Origin: Peptoniphilus_A genitalis
GTDB taxonomy: Bacteria; Bacillota; Clostridia; Tissierellales; Peptoniphilaceae
Reading direction: 5' to 3' (one strand)
NCBI RefSeq assembly: GCF_949769225.1
Contig: NZ_CATKPB010000001.1
Length of the DNA: 64,000 nt
The notes under the pieces were generated by a model. That model did no database searches. It was not told the DNA's origin and saw only the letters and a list, made by a program, of their open reading frames with translations. Position 1 is the stretch's first letter. Each line of letters begins with the position of its first letter. The translations under genes and the position numbers were made by a program. Of the stretch, positions 24,092 to 32,951 are shown piece by piece.

Positions 24092-25527
24092 TTTTAAAAA
24101 TAATTCACACATCAGACTTGCATGGATATTTTTTCCCAACAGACTATCTTGATAGAGAAGAGAAAAACACAGGTTACCTGTCCCTATTAAATAATATAGC
24201 AAAAGATGATCACACTATCTTAACTGACGGAGGAGACATCCTACAGGGGTCTTCCTTCGCCTATTATGTGAAAGAAAATTTAAGCTCAGAAATAATTGCA
24301 GACATAATGCAAAATGTTGACTACTACACACTGGGCAACCACGACTTCAACTACGGCTACGACTACCTAAAGACTTATGTGGAAAACATGAAGGGCAAGT
24401 TAGTTTGTGCCAACGTCATAGATAAGACTGGAAAAATTAATTTTGAACCCTACGCCATAAAAGAAATTGATGGCTACAAGATTGGGCTTGCTGGTGTGGT
24501 TACAGATTGGGTCAACCTCTGGGAGAGAAAAGAAAATCTTGTGAACTTCGAAGTCACAGACGCCTTTGAAGGAGCAAAGAGGGCCCTTGATGGACTCAAA
24601 AAAGAAAATACAGATTTTAATATTTTAATCTATCACGGTGGTTACGAAATCGACTTAGAGAGTGGCAAGAAACTTTCAGAAACCACAGAAAATATTGGGG
24701 GAAGACTTGCAAAAGAATTGGACTTCAACCTAATCTTGGCAGGCCACCAACACATGGAGATTGCTGCTTACATTGGCAAGACCCTTGCTATCGAAACTCC
24801 AGCCAATGGATCCAAGGCAGCCCTTGTTGAAGTTGACCTTGCCACAAAGGAAATGAAGGCTTCCTTCATAGAACCAAAGCTTGGAGACAACGCCCTAATA
24901 GAAAAATATAAAGGCGTTGAAGAAAAAGTCCAAGACTATCTCGATGTGCCAATAGCAAAGCTCAGTCGCGACTACATGCCAGAAGACAGGATAAAAATGG
25001 CTCTTAAGGGTTCAGACCTTGCAGACCTAATAAATAAGATTCAGTTGGACTACACGGGAGCAGATATTTCTATCACTTCCTTTGCCAATGTTATCTCAGG
25101 TCTAAAGAAGAACTTGACCACAAGAGACGTCCTAAACACTTACAGGTTCCCTAACACAACAGTAGTACTTGAAATTGACGGCAAGACACTTAGAGCTGCC
25201 CTAGAACAAAACTTTTACTACATTGAGTATGATGGATCCTATAAAATTTCAAAGAAGTTTTTGGAGCCAAAGGAAGAACATTACAACTTTGACTACTTCT
25301 ACGGAATAGACTTTGAAAAGGACCTTACAAAAAAAGTTGGCGAGAGAATTGGCAAAATCTTCTTCAAGGGCAAGGAAGTTAAAGACAAAGACACTTTCTC
25401 CCTAGTCATGAATAACTACAGGGCAACAGGAGCCGGCGGCTTTGATATGTATAAGAACCTAAGAGTAATAAAAAATTACGACAAGGAGACCTCAGAGATC
25501 CTCTTAGATTATTTTAGAAAATTATAG
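24088..25527 (+). CDS. Cytoplasmic 5'-nucleotidase / metallophosphoesterase (UshA family)
   Basis: The 479-residue enzyme has an N-terminal calcineurin-like domain with metal ligands in TSDLHG, DGGDILQG, GNHDFNYG, YHGG and GHQHMEI. A 5'-nucleotidase C-terminal domain follows, with substrate-stacking aromatics near NNYRATGAGGF. Unlike most UshA/YfkN relatives it starts directly with MILKIIHTSD and has no signal peptide, so it should act in the cytoplasm. It is translationally coupled to phnE. The importer may bring in a phosphorylated compound that this enzyme dephosphorylates; no C-P lyase genes are nearby. Confidence 0.85.
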   Translation: MILKIIHTSDLHGYFFPTDYLDREEKNTGYLSLLNNIAKDDHTILTDGGDILQGSSFAYYVKENLSSEIIADIMQNVDYYTLGNHDFNYGYDYLKTYVENMKGKLVCANVIDKTGKINFEPYAIKEIDGYKIGLAGVVTDWVNLWERKENLVNFEVTDAFEGAKRALDGLKKENTDFNILIYHGGYEIDLESGKKLSETTENIGGRLAKELDFNLILAGHQHMEIAAYIGKTLAIETPANGSKAALVEVDLATKEMKASFIEPKLGDNALIEKYKGVEEKVQDYLDVPIAKLSRDYMPEDRIKMALKGSDLADLINKIQLDYTGADISITSFANVISGLKKNLTTRDVLNTYRFPNTTVVLEIDGKTLRAALEQNFYYIEYDGSYKISKKFLEPKEEHYNFDYFYGIDFEKDLTKKVGERIGKIFFKGKEVKDKDTFSLVMNNYRATGAGGFDMYKNLRVIKNYDKETSEILLDYFRKL

Positions 25528-25560
25528 AATAAATTTGAAAATTTTATAAATGCAAAAATA

Positions 25561-25584
25561 AGAGACTTCGGTCTCTTTTTTTTT
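25561..25584 (+). terminator. Terminator of the phn-nucleotidase operon
   Basis: The stem AGAGAC/GTCTCT closes a TTCG tetraloop (25,561-25,576) and is followed by eight T. Confidence 0.9.
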
Positions 25585-25651
25585 GACTATTTAATTTAAG
25601 ATTTATAATTCAGAAAAAATTCTTTGACTTTAAATTCACTCCCAATAAATT

Positions 25652-25685
25652 TAGGCAAAAAAATAAGACAGTCGCCTGCCTTATT
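25652..25685 (-). terminator. Terminator of the SLH-protein gene
   Basis: AATAAGACAG pairs with CTGCCTTATT across a TCGC loop (25,662-25,685), and T-rich sequence follows on the reverse strand. The stop codon of the SLH gene lies within the stem. Confidence 0.75.
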
Positions 25686-26343
25686 CATAAAGATCTCTGC
25701 CTCCAAATTTAATCTTGCTATTATTTAGAGCCTTCTTTTGTGGATAGTTGTAATTAGAAATCATCGACCTAAAAAGCGTAGCAGCTTCTGACCTCCTAAT
25801 TGATCTTGCGGGATAAAAGTTACCATCAGAATAACCTCTTAGAATCCCTGCATCCACAAGGGCGCCTACATAGCCCCTTGCCGAAGGGCTTATCCTTGCC
25901 CTGTCGCCAAACTCATTTGTTGAAGCTTCCCTCGGTGATAGCGAATAAACATACCCAAGAATTTCTGCAACCTCTTCTCGTGTAATTTCCCTATTTGGAT
26001 TTAGCCTACCAGTTGTTGGTGTAATGTAACCTGCCTTTATGCCCTTAGCTACATCATTGTAAAACCAATCAGATGTACTTACATCAGAAAAAGTCACAGT
26101 ATAAGTCTTATCATAACCCACTAGAGAATTTACAGTGGCATAAAACTCTGCTCTTGACATGTTTTCATTAGGTTTAAAAGTCCCATCTTGGTAACCAGAC
26201 ATAATCTTCTTGTCAGTTATAAAGTCGACTGAAGCTTCTGCCCAATGACCTCTTGTGTCTCTAAAAGTTCTTGCAGATACAGTGCTTGTCAAAATCAATG
26301 CTGAGGAGATAATGATCAATGAAGTCTTTTTAAAAATCTTCAT
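25681..26343 (-). CDS. Secreted SLH-domain protein
   Basis: The 220-residue protein has a signal peptide (MKIFKKTSLIIISSALILTS, cleaved after VSA) and then three S-layer homology repeats: FRDTRGHWAE, FSDVSTSDWF and FGDRARISPSARGYV, each with a GY.DGTF or equivalent turn. SLH domains anchor surface proteins to pyruvylated cell-wall polymer. Almost nothing follows the third repeat, so this is an SLH-only protein. The ATG at 26,343 has AAGGTGAT upstream. It is a single-gene leftward unit. Confidence 0.88.
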   Translation of the reverse strand: MKIFKKTSLIIISSALILTSTVSARTFRDTRGHWAEASVDFITDKKIMSGYQDGTFKPNENMSRAEFYATVNSLVGYDKTYTVTFSDVSTSDWFYNDVAKGIKAGYITPTTGRLNPNREITREEVAEILGYVYSLSPREASTNEFGDRARISPSARGYVGALVDAGILRGYSDGNFYPARSIRRSEAATLFRSMISNYNYPQKKALNNSKIKFGGRDLYE

Positions 26344-26544
26344 CTTTATCACCTTCACTCTTATTATATATCAAAGTCCTCTATATAACAGGTTTTCTAT
26401 TTTAAGTTTCTGTTACAAAGGATTTTTTGATGTAACACTCTTGCAACATTAGTTCATTTATTATCATAATATAATATTTTATCATTTAGTCTTTGGATTT
26501 TAACTTGTTAGATAGGGCAAACTTGTGGGGAATCCTGACTTTTT

Positions 26545-26690
26545 AATTTCTTACTGTTTAGTAAATTCCTAGGGCTTAGTAAATGTTTATGGCCTTATAA
26601 TTTCCTATGACTTAATAATTTTCTATGACTTTGTAAACTTTTATAGCCCCGTAAGTGTTTATGACTTTACAAAAATTGTAGAAGCTTTAT
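26545..26690. repeat. Degenerate 18-bp tandem repeat, array A
   Basis: About seven imperfect units of 17-19 bases follow each other on the forward strand, with a core near TATGACTTTGTAAA, for example CTATGACTTTGTAAAC and TTATGACTTTACAAA. Stops occur in every frame and no gene is visible. Related arrays lie at 36,990-37,225 and 53,144-53,290. The array sits between a leftward terminator (26,719-26,744) and the SLH gene promoter region. Confidence 0.65.
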
Positions 26691-26718
26691 CTTTCACTAA
26701 CTCATATAAATTTAAAAT

Positions 26719-26744
26719 AAAAAGAAGAGTCCTTTAAACTCTTC
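26719..26744 (-). terminator. Leftward terminator in the SLH-nitroreductase spacer
   Basis: GAAGAGT pairs with ACTCTTC (26,724-26,744), and a T run follows on the reverse strand. No annotated gene ends here. A possible weak promoter (TTGCAT, 17 bases, TATCTT, reverse strand near 26,800-26,830) could start a second short transcript. Confidence 0.6.
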
Positions 26745-26832
26745 TCAAAAAAATTATTAATTTAAAATCCATTAAAATTTCTTACCTTTTATAATCTTAC
26801 ATAAGATAACTTATTTATTAAAATTATGCAAA

Positions 26833-26906
26833 TAAAAAGAGAACAGATTATGTATTCAATAACTGTTCTCTAAGGGAAGAAAAAAGATGATGAAGTTTTC
26901 ACTTCA
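26833..26906 (-). ncRNA. Candidate small RNA of about 73 nt
   Basis: A consensus promoter on the reverse strand (TTGACA 26,935-26,940, 17 bases, TACAAT 26,912-26,917) predicts a start near 26,905. The transcript would open with a perfect 7-bp hairpin closed by a GAAA tetraloop (26,890-26,907) and end with a 9-bp terminator stem (AGAGAACAG 26,838-26,846 with CTGTTCTCT 26,863-26,871) plus five U. There is no ORF with a start codon and ribosome binding site. Function is unknown. Confidence 0.65.
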
Positions 26907-26911
26907 TGTAT

Positions 26912-26940
26912 ATTGTACTTTAGTTAATAATTTTTGTCAA
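26912..26940 (-). promoter_or_regulatory. Consensus promoter of the small RNA
   Basis: TTGACA and TACAAT are separated by exactly 17 bases on the reverse strand. It is one of the best sigma-A matches in the window, yet no protein gene follows it. Confidence 0.75.
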
Positions 26941-27074
26941 CATTTTTATGAAAATATTTTCAAAGATTTTAACTTTTCTATATCGGCTTATTTTCAATCT
27001 TATACAAGTTTTTAGTCCTATCTATTAAGAATATTATGAATATATTTTCACAGACTTCCCTGCACGCTTTTTTA

Positions 27075-27083
27075 TGGTAGAAT
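27075..27083 (+). promoter_or_regulatory. Extended -10 promoter for the nitroreductase gene
   Basis: TGGTAGAAT lies 18 bases before the TTG start, and GAGAGGTG lies between them. The leader is therefore very short. Confidence 0.5.
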
Positions 27084-27101
27084 GATAAGAGAGGTGATAT
27101 T

Positions 27102-27620
27102 TTGTTAAAAGATATAATTTTAAAAAGAAGAAGCGTTAGAAAATATAAAGACAAAGAAGTTGACAGAGAAAAGTTAGAAGAACTTTTAATGTATGCTTCC
27201 ATGGGACCAAGCAACGGCAACTCCCATCCAGTAGAATTCATAGTAGTTGATGACAAGGAAAAGATCGAAGAACTATCCAACATGGACTCCTTCGCAACTC
27301 TTTACCTTAAAGAAGCTCCAGTAATTGTAATTGTCATTGCCAACACAGATATTTGCAAAACTTGGGTAGAAGAAGCTTCACTTACAGCAGCCTACTTACA
27401 ACTTCTACTTGAAGACGAAGGCCTATCCTCATCTTGGATCAACGTAAAAGAAGGAAACACTGCTGGCAAGATTTCTTATGAAGAATACTTCCAAGAAAAC
27501 TTTGGCGTGAAAAAACCTTACAGGGCTCAATGTCTAATTCCAATTGGCTACAAAAAATCAGGAACAAAAGACCACGAAGAATTTGACGTATCCTCAAAAG
27601 TCCACTACAACAACTTTTAA
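27102..27620 (+). CDS. Nitroreductase family flavoprotein
   Basis: The 172-residue FMN-dependent oxidoreductase has the family's N-terminal pattern RRSVRKYKDKEV, the flavin phosphate-binding region ASMGPSNGNSHP and the C-terminal IPIGYKKSG. Enzymes of this small subgroup reduce nitro compounds, quinones or flavins; the physiological substrate is not predictable. It starts with TTG after GAGAGGTG. It is a single-gene unit closed by a strong terminator. Confidence 0.88.
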   Translation: MLKDIILKRRSVRKYKDKEVDREKLEELLMYASMGPSNGNSHPVEFIVVDDKEKIEELSNMDSFATLYLKEAPVIVIVIANTDICKTWVEEASLTAAYLQLLLEDEGLSSSWINVKEGNTAGKISYEEYFQENFGVKKPYRAQCLIPIGYKKSGTKDHEEFDVSSKVHYNNF

Positions 27621-27627
27621 TTTATGA

Positions 27628-27653
27628 AAAATCCGATTAAGTCGGATTTTTTT
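27628..27653 (+). terminator. Terminator of the nitroreductase gene
   Basis: AAATCCGA and GTCGGATTT flank a TTAA loop, followed by a T run. Confidence 0.85.
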
Positions 27654-27673
27654 ATTTTCAGAATTTTTGCAAT

Positions 27674-27700
27674 AAAAAAGATTCACCCTTGAGTGAATCT
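27674..27700 (-). terminator. Terminator of the DUF1002 gene
   Basis: AGATTCAC (27,679-27,686) pairs with GTGAATCT (27,693-27,700), and six T follow on the reverse strand. It is convergent with the nitroreductase terminator. Confidence 0.85.
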
Positions 27701-27713
27701 TCTTTCTTAATTC

Positions 27714-28577
27714 TTATTTAAATAAGCTTACGATAAAGTCTATTAATTTTTCCAAAAAGCTCTTTGTGTTTTCAACGGCTTTTTCTCCTTCTGGAGAGTT
27801 TAGAAACTTTGCAGCCTTGTCCTTGTACTTAACAGCAGTGTCTGCAAGCCTGTCCCAGTCAACATTGGCATTTTTCATGTTGTTAAAGAGTCCAACAAGC
27901 TTGTCCTCTTGTGACTTTGTGAGGTTTATATCGCCACTTTTAGCAACACTTTCGATGATAAGTCTGACTTCTTTCTCGTCCTTTGGCATATTCTTTGCCA
28001 TAGCATCCTTGATTTCATAAATTATGTCGTTAGTCTTTTGATCGCCAAGCTCTTCAGATAATTTTGTTTGAACAACAAGTTCTTCATTGGCAACCTTCTT
28101 TAGGTTTTCTGGGAGTTCCTTGCCTGTGTTAGCTTCATAGGCCTTAAGAATTCCAGTCAAGGCTGCTGTACCGCTAACCTTTCCTGGCGCAGTTACATAA
28201 ATATCAGCATCTTCAATACCTACAGTGTTGAGGGCATTGATAAAGGCATCTTCCTTTACAACTCTTATGTTGTCTGATAACTCAATAGTTAGGCCGCTAC
28301 CAGCTTTTTCATATCTCACAATGGCAGAGGAGATTGCCTTGTTGCCAATTTCCTTTGATGACAAAACATCGCCAAGATACTTGTATTCTTCTGCATTAGT
28401 AACTTCGATGATTTTTGCACCTTCGCTTGCCTTCATCTCACGAAGCATTTCACTTTTTTGACTTTCCTTTAGGTCGGCACCAAGTGTTACGATCTCGTCC
28501 CCTTCTTTTGCAAAAACAAATCCTGGCAAAAGGGCAAGAGAAAGTGATGCCACTAAAATTTTATTTCTTATCTTCAT
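27714..28577 (-). CDS. Secreted DUF1002 protein
   Basis: The 287-residue protein has a signal peptide (MKIRNKILVASLSLALLPGFVFA) and a DUF1002 domain: VTLGADLKESQ near the mature N-terminus, then DIYVTAPGKVSGTAALTGI. The remainder is helical and ends in a hydrophobic FIVSLFK. DUF1002 proteins are secreted or wall-associated in Firmicutes and their function is not established. The ATG at 28,577 has GGAGG five bases upstream. It is a single-gene unit with its own terminator. Confidence 0.8.
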   Translation of the reverse strand: MKIRNKILVASLSLALLPGFVFAKEGDEIVTLGADLKESQKSEMLREMKASEGAKIIEVTNAEEYKYLGDVLSSKEIGNKAISSAIVRYEKAGSGLTIELSDNIRVVKEDAFINALNTVGIEDADIYVTAPGKVSGTAALTGILKAYEANTGKELPENLKKVANEELVVQTKLSEELGDQKTNDIIYEIKDAMAKNMPKDEKEVRLIIESVAKSGDINLTKSQEDKLVGLFNNMKNANVDWDRLADTAVKYKDKAAKFLNSPEGEKAVENTKSFLEKLIDFIVSLFK

Positions 28578-28733
28578 AACATCCTCCATTTTTTATTATG
28601 ATACCATTTATATATGAATAATACTTAAAAAGTATGTGAAATTTATCCATCACTTATTAAAAAATTATTAAAATCTTCTGGGCTTATAAAATTTTAAAAC
28701 TCTTGTCTTATAAGTTTTTAAAACTTCGCAAAT

Positions 28734-28758
28734 AAAAAAGAACTGGTCACCCAGCTCT
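28734..28758 (-). terminator. Terminator of the lon-ysxC transcript
   Basis: AGAACTGG pairs with CCAGCTCT across TCAC with one G-T pair (28,739-28,758), and six T follow on the reverse strand. Confidence 0.85.
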
Positions 28759-28762
28759 TATT

Positions 28763-29359
28763 TTATTCTTCATGAAATCTCAACATATCTTCGAAGATAA
28801 ACCACATGTCCTTTACTTCATCCTTCTTTGATGATGAGAAGGGAATTATATTTTCCTTGTGCTTGACTCCAAGCTTCTTGGCAATTACTGAAATGTGTTT
28901 ATCTACCTGAGATTTTTTTATCTTGTCTTTTTTTGTTGCTATTACTATCCCCGAGAAGCCAGACTCAATGATGTAGTCATACATCTGTTTGTCAAGGATT
29001 GTTGGCTCGTGTCTTATATCCACAAGTAGGATTGTCTCTACTAAGTTGTCCCTATGTTCAAGATACCTGTTTATGATGCCTGCCCATTTTTCCTTTTCAG
29101 TCTTGGCAACTTTTGCGTAGCCATAGCCTGGTAGGTCAACAAGTCTTAGGTCATCATTGACCTTATAAAAGTTTATAGTCCTAGTCTTGCCTGGTGTTGA
29201 TGAAGTTCTCGCAAGATTTTTTCTATTTAACATTGCATTTATAAAAGATGATTTACCAACATTGGACCTGCCTGCAAAGGCAAACTCCTTGATGCTCGTG
29301 TCGGGGTATTGCTTTTCTTCTACTGCAACTTTTTCTAATTCTGCCTTATTTATCTTCAT
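28763..29359 (-). CDS. ysxC: Ribosome-biogenesis GTPase YsxC/EngB
   Basis: The 198-residue GTPase helps late assembly of the 50S subunit. It shows G1 GRSNVGKSS, a G2 threonine in TSSTPGKTRTI, G3 DLPGYG and G4 TKKDK. The ATG at 29,359 overlaps the end of lon by 14 bases and has AGGTGAT upstream. The lon-ysxC order is the same as in Bacillus. Confidence 0.93.
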   Translation of the reverse strand: MKINKAELEKVAVEEKQYPDTSIKEFAFAGRSNVGKSSFINAMLNRKNLARTSSTPGKTRTINFYKVNDDLRLVDLPGYGYAKVAKTEKEKWAGIINRYLEHRDNLVETILLVDIRHEPTILDKQMYDYIIESGFSGIVIATKKDKIKKSQVDKHISVIAKKLGVKHKENIIPFSSSKKDEVKDMWFIFEDMLRFHEE

Positions 29360-31679
29360 TAAAATCACCTATGGCAATCTCTGCTACTTCTTCAAACTTG
29401 GAAACTGGTCTCACGTCTAATCTCTTTATTGCTTCTTCTTCAATTTCCTTCAAGTCTCTCTTGTTATCTTCTGGGATTATTACAGTCTTAACCCCATATC
29501 TTTCTGCTGCCAAAAGTTTTTCCTTTAGGCCACCAATTGGAAGGACCTTGCCACGAAGAGTTATCTCTCCCGTCATGGCTACGTCATTCTTAACTGGCCT
29601 CTTTGTTAGAGCTGATAGGACAGATGTTGCTATTGTAATCCCTGCTGATGGGCCATCCTTTGGCACTGCCCCTTCAGGCACGTGGATGTGGATGTCTGTT
29701 GTGCTCCTAAAGTTTGGATCTAGCTTAAACTTGTCAGCATTTGATGCAATGTGGGAGATGGCAGCTATGGCTGACTCTTTCATAACATCTCCAAGTGATC
29801 CTGTTAGGGTGAGTTTCCCTTTGCCTGGCATAACTGTAGTTTCTATTACAAGGCTTGTTCCACCAACTTCTGTCCAAGCAAGTCCATTTACTGAACCAAC
29901 TTCAGGAGTTTTTTCTGCTTCTGAAATTCTGTAAATTTTTTCTCCAAGATAGTCCTCGATGTTTCTTGTGGAAACAGAAACCTTGTCTAAGTCTTCTTCC
30001 ACAATCTTTAGGGCAGCCTTTCTAACAATTTTTGAAATTTGTTTTTCAAGTCCCCTTACTCCAGACTCACGAGTGTAGTAATCTATTATGTCCTTGATGG
30101 CCCTATCGGAAATGCTTATATTTTCTTTCTTAAGTCCATTTTCTTCAATCTGCTTTGAAATTAAATATTTTTTTGCAATGTTGAATTTTTCATTAGGAGT
30201 GTAGCCTTCAAGTTGGATCACTTCCATCCTGTCGAGAAGTGGTCTTGGAATAGTTGACCTTGTGTTGGCTGTTGCAATGAAAAATACCTTTGATAGGTCA
30301 AAGGGAAGTTCCAAGTACCTATCTGTAAAGGAATTATTTTGTTCTGGGTCAAGAACTTCTAATAGGGCTGATGCAGGGTCGCCCTTAAAGTCATTGCCCA
30401 CCTTATCTATCTCGTCAAATAAAAATACTGGATCATTTTTTCCAGCCTTCTTCAAGAGAGAAATAATTCTTCCAGGAAGAGCTCCAATATATGTCCTCCT
30501 GTGACCTCTTATTTCTGCTTCGTCAGTTACACCACCAAGGCTCATGCGGACAAATTCCTTGTTAAGAGAATTTGCAATTGACTGAGCAATGGAAGTCTTG
30601 CCAACTCCAGGAGGTCCCACTAGGCAGAGGATTGGTCCCCTTCCCTTGTCGCCAGATAAAATCCTAACGGCAATAAATTCTAGGATTCTCTCCTTAACTT
30701 TTTTAAGTCCATAGTGTTCGTCATTTAAAATTTTCCTCGCATCAGAAATATCTCTCTTTTCATCTCCAGACTCAAGCCAAGGTAGGTCAAGAATCCAGTC
30801 AAGATAATTTATTAAAAGAGAATAATCTGGCGACTGTGAATTTAAGTTGCCAAGCTTCTTAACTTCTTTTAGGGCCTTTTCCCTTACTTCATCAGGAAGG
30901 GCCTTCTCTTCAATTTTTTTCTTGTAGGACTCTGTTATCTCAGCTTCGTCTTCTCCGTCGCCAAGCTCCTTGTGGATTACCCTCAACTGTTCCTTGAGGT
31001 AGTATTCCCTTTGAACATCATCCATTTTCTTTTTAACCTGGTCGTTGATATTCTTTTCTATAGAAAGAATTTCAATTTCCTTTTTCATAATCTCGTGGAA
31101 GACCACAAGTCTCTGATAGATGTCTGTAGTTTCCAAAAGTCTTTGATAGTCTTGTAATTTAAAATTCAAATATCCCACAACTGTGTCGATAAATCTTGAT
31201 GGGTCATCTGTGTCAGCAATATTTGAAATAATTCCTGGGAAGAATTTGTCATCAAGAGATGAGTAGGCTTCCAAGTCACTAAGGGCAAGCCTAAGGGCTG
31301 CTTCAATCTCTTCCTCTTCTGTGAAGTCACTTTCCTTGTCCTCAAGGATTTCAATTTCTGCTTCTATCATCTCTTCTGTAATGTCGAGTTCAGAAATTTG
31401 TGCCCTTTCTTCTCCTTCAACAAGGACTCTGACAATTCCACCAGGCAGTTTTAAAATTTGTTTTATAGTAGCCACAGTCCCAATTTCAAAGAGGTCTTCC
31501 CTCTTTGGATCTTCGATTTCAAGTTCTCTTTGAGCCACCAAAAATATTTTTGAATCCTTCATCTCTGCAGCATCAATTGCGTTAAGAGAAATTTTTCTCC
31601 CGCAATCAAAGTGCATCACCATATGGGGAAAGATAACTAGGTCTCGAAGTGGGATAAGTGGTAATTTAATTTTATCCAT
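29346..31679 (-). CDS. lon: ATP-dependent protease Lon (LonA)
   Basis: The 777-residue cytoplasmic AAA+ protease has the N-terminal Lon substrate domain (residues about 3-200) and an ATPase with Walker A GPPGVGKTS and Walker B VFLFDEID. The C-terminal protease domain has the Ser-Lys dyad, with the serine in DGPSAGITIA. It removes damaged proteins and some regulators. It starts 46 bases after the clpX stop, beyond a terminator, and its end overlaps ysxC. Confidence 0.95.
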   Translation of the reverse strand: MDKIKLPLIPLRDLVIFPHMVMHFDCGRKISLNAIDAAEMKDSKIFLVAQRELEIEDPKREDLFEIGTVATIKQILKLPGGIVRVLVEGEERAQISELDITEEMIEAEIEILEDKESDFTEEEEIEAALRLALSDLEAYSSLDDKFFPGIISNIADTDDPSRFIDTVVGYLNFKLQDYQRLLETTDIYQRLVVFHEIMKKEIEILSIEKNINDQVKKKMDDVQREYYLKEQLRVIHKELGDGEDEAEITESYKKKIEEKALPDEVREKALKEVKKLGNLNSQSPDYSLLINYLDWILDLPWLESGDEKRDISDARKILNDEHYGLKKVKERILEFIAVRILSGDKGRGPILCLVGPPGVGKTSIAQSIANSLNKEFVRMSLGGVTDEAEIRGHRRTYIGALPGRIISLLKKAGKNDPVFLFDEIDKVGNDFKGDPASALLEVLDPEQNNSFTDRYLELPFDLSKVFFIATANTRSTIPRPLLDRMEVIQLEGYTPNEKFNIAKKYLISKQIEENGLKKENISISDRAIKDIIDYYTRESGVRGLEKQISKIVRKAALKIVEEDLDKVSVSTRNIEDYLGEKIYRISEAEKTPEVGSVNGLAWTEVGGTSLVIETTVMPGKGKLTLTGSLGDVMKESAIAAISHIASNADKFKLDPNFRSTTDIHIHVPEGAVPKDGPSAGITIATSVLSALTKRPVKNDVAMTGEITLRGKVLPIGGLKEKLLAAERYGVKTVIIPEDNKRDLKEIEEEAIKRLDVRPVSKFEEVAEIAIGDFNEDK

Positions 31680-31690
31680 TTTTCACCTTC

Positions 31691-31715
31691 TAAAAAAGCC
31701 GTGGCAACCACGGCT
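31691..31715 (-). terminator. Terminator between clpX and lon
   Basis: A perfect 8-bp stem (AGCCGTGG/CCACGGCT) with a CAA loop is followed by six T on the reverse strand. It separates clpX from lon, or attenuates read-through into it. Confidence 0.85.
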
Positions 31716-31725
31716 AATTATTTAT

Positions 31726-32943
31726 TTATTTTTTTATTAATTCAGCAGGTGCAGTTCCTTCTACTGATTCTTTTGTTATTTTAACTGCTTTGATGTCATC
31801 TCTTGAAGGAATTTCGTACATGACATTCATGATTGTGTTTTCAATAACGCCTCTTAGTCCTCTTGCGCCAGCCTTTTTTTCTATTGCCTTTCTAGCAATA
31901 TAATTTAGGGCTTCGTCATCAAAGATTAAGTCAACGTCATCAAACTTTAGAAGTTCCTTGTATTGTTTTACAAGGGCATTCTTTGGCTTAGTTAAAATTT
32001 CAACTAGAGCCTCTTCATCTAACTCTTCAAGAGTAATAGTAACAGGGAGTCTACCAATAAGTTCTGGTATCAAACCAAACTTCAATAAGTCTTCTGTTTC
32101 AACCTTTTGTAAAATATTTTCTTGTTTGGCTTTTTTATCTACAATTTCAGATCCAAAGCCCATAGAAGACTTGGCAGTTCTGTTTTCTATAATTTTGTCA
32201 ATTCCGTCAAAGGCACCACCAACAATGAATAGGATGTTAGAGGTATCAACTTGAATAAATTCTTGTGAAGGATGTTTCCTTCCACCTTGTGGAGGAACAT
32301 TGGCAATAGTTCCCTCGATAATCTTTAAGAGGGCTTGTTGAACACCTTCTCCACTTACGTCTCTTGTGATAGATACATTTTCAGATTTTCTAGCAATCTT
32401 ATCTATCTCGTCAATATATATAATCCCCTTTTCTGCCCTCTCAATGTCGTAATCAGCATTTTGAATAAGTTTCAAAATAATATTTTCAACATCTTCGCCT
32501 ACATAGCCAGCCTCAGTTAAGGTTGTGGCATCGGCAATGGCAAAGGGAACATTTAAAAGTCTAGCAAGAGTTTGTGCAAGTAGGGTCTTACCAGAACCTG
32601 TTGGTCCAATCATAAGTATGTTGGACTTTTGAAGTTCAATGTCACTGCTAACCTTCCTAGTTGATGAAATTCTCTTGTAGTGGTTATAGACTGCAACAGC
32701 AAGAGCACGCTTTGCATCTTCTTGCTTTACAACATATTGGTCCAAGATTTCCTTGATCTCAGCAGGCTTCTTTAGGTCAAAGTCCTTGCTGATTTCATGA
32801 GGAACTTCATTTTCTAGGATTGTGTGGCATCTCTCGATGCATTCGTCACAGATATTGACATTAGGTCCGGCAATTAATCTATTCACTTGGTTTTGCGTTT
32901 TGCCACAGAATGAACATCTTAAAATTTCATCTGTATTAGACAT
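31726..32943 (-). CDS. clpX: ClpX unfoldase subunit
   Basis: The 405-residue hexameric ATPase unfolds substrates and feeds them to ClpP. It has the N-terminal four-cysteine zinc domain (CSFCGKTQ, then CDECIE), Walker A GPTGSGKT, Walker B IIYIDEIDK and the IGF-type ClpP contact region (SSMGFGSEIV). It starts eight bases after clpP. The order tig-clpP-clpX-lon is typical of Clostridia. Confidence 0.95.
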   Translation of the reverse strand: MSNTDEILRCSFCGKTQNQVNRLIAGPNVNICDECIERCHTILENEVPHEISKDFDLKKPAEIKEILDQYVVKQEDAKRALAVAVYNHYKRISSTRKVSSDIELQKSNILMIGPTGSGKTLLAQTLARLLNVPFAIADATTLTEAGYVGEDVENIILKLIQNADYDIERAEKGIIYIDEIDKIARKSENVSITRDVSGEGVQQALLKIIEGTIANVPPQGGRKHPSQEFIQVDTSNILFIVGGAFDGIDKIIENRTAKSSMGFGSEIVDKKAKQENILQKVETEDLLKFGLIPELIGRLPVTITLEELDEEALVEILTKPKNALVKQYKELLKFDDVDLIFDDEALNYIARKAIEKKAGARGLRGVIENTIMNVMYEIPSRDDIKAVKITKESVEGTAPAELIKK

Positions 32944-32951
32944 ATTTCACC

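Noticed and set aside
26545..26690. CRISPR array
   Set aside because: The units abut with no unique spacers, differ from each other at many positions and no cas genes are near.
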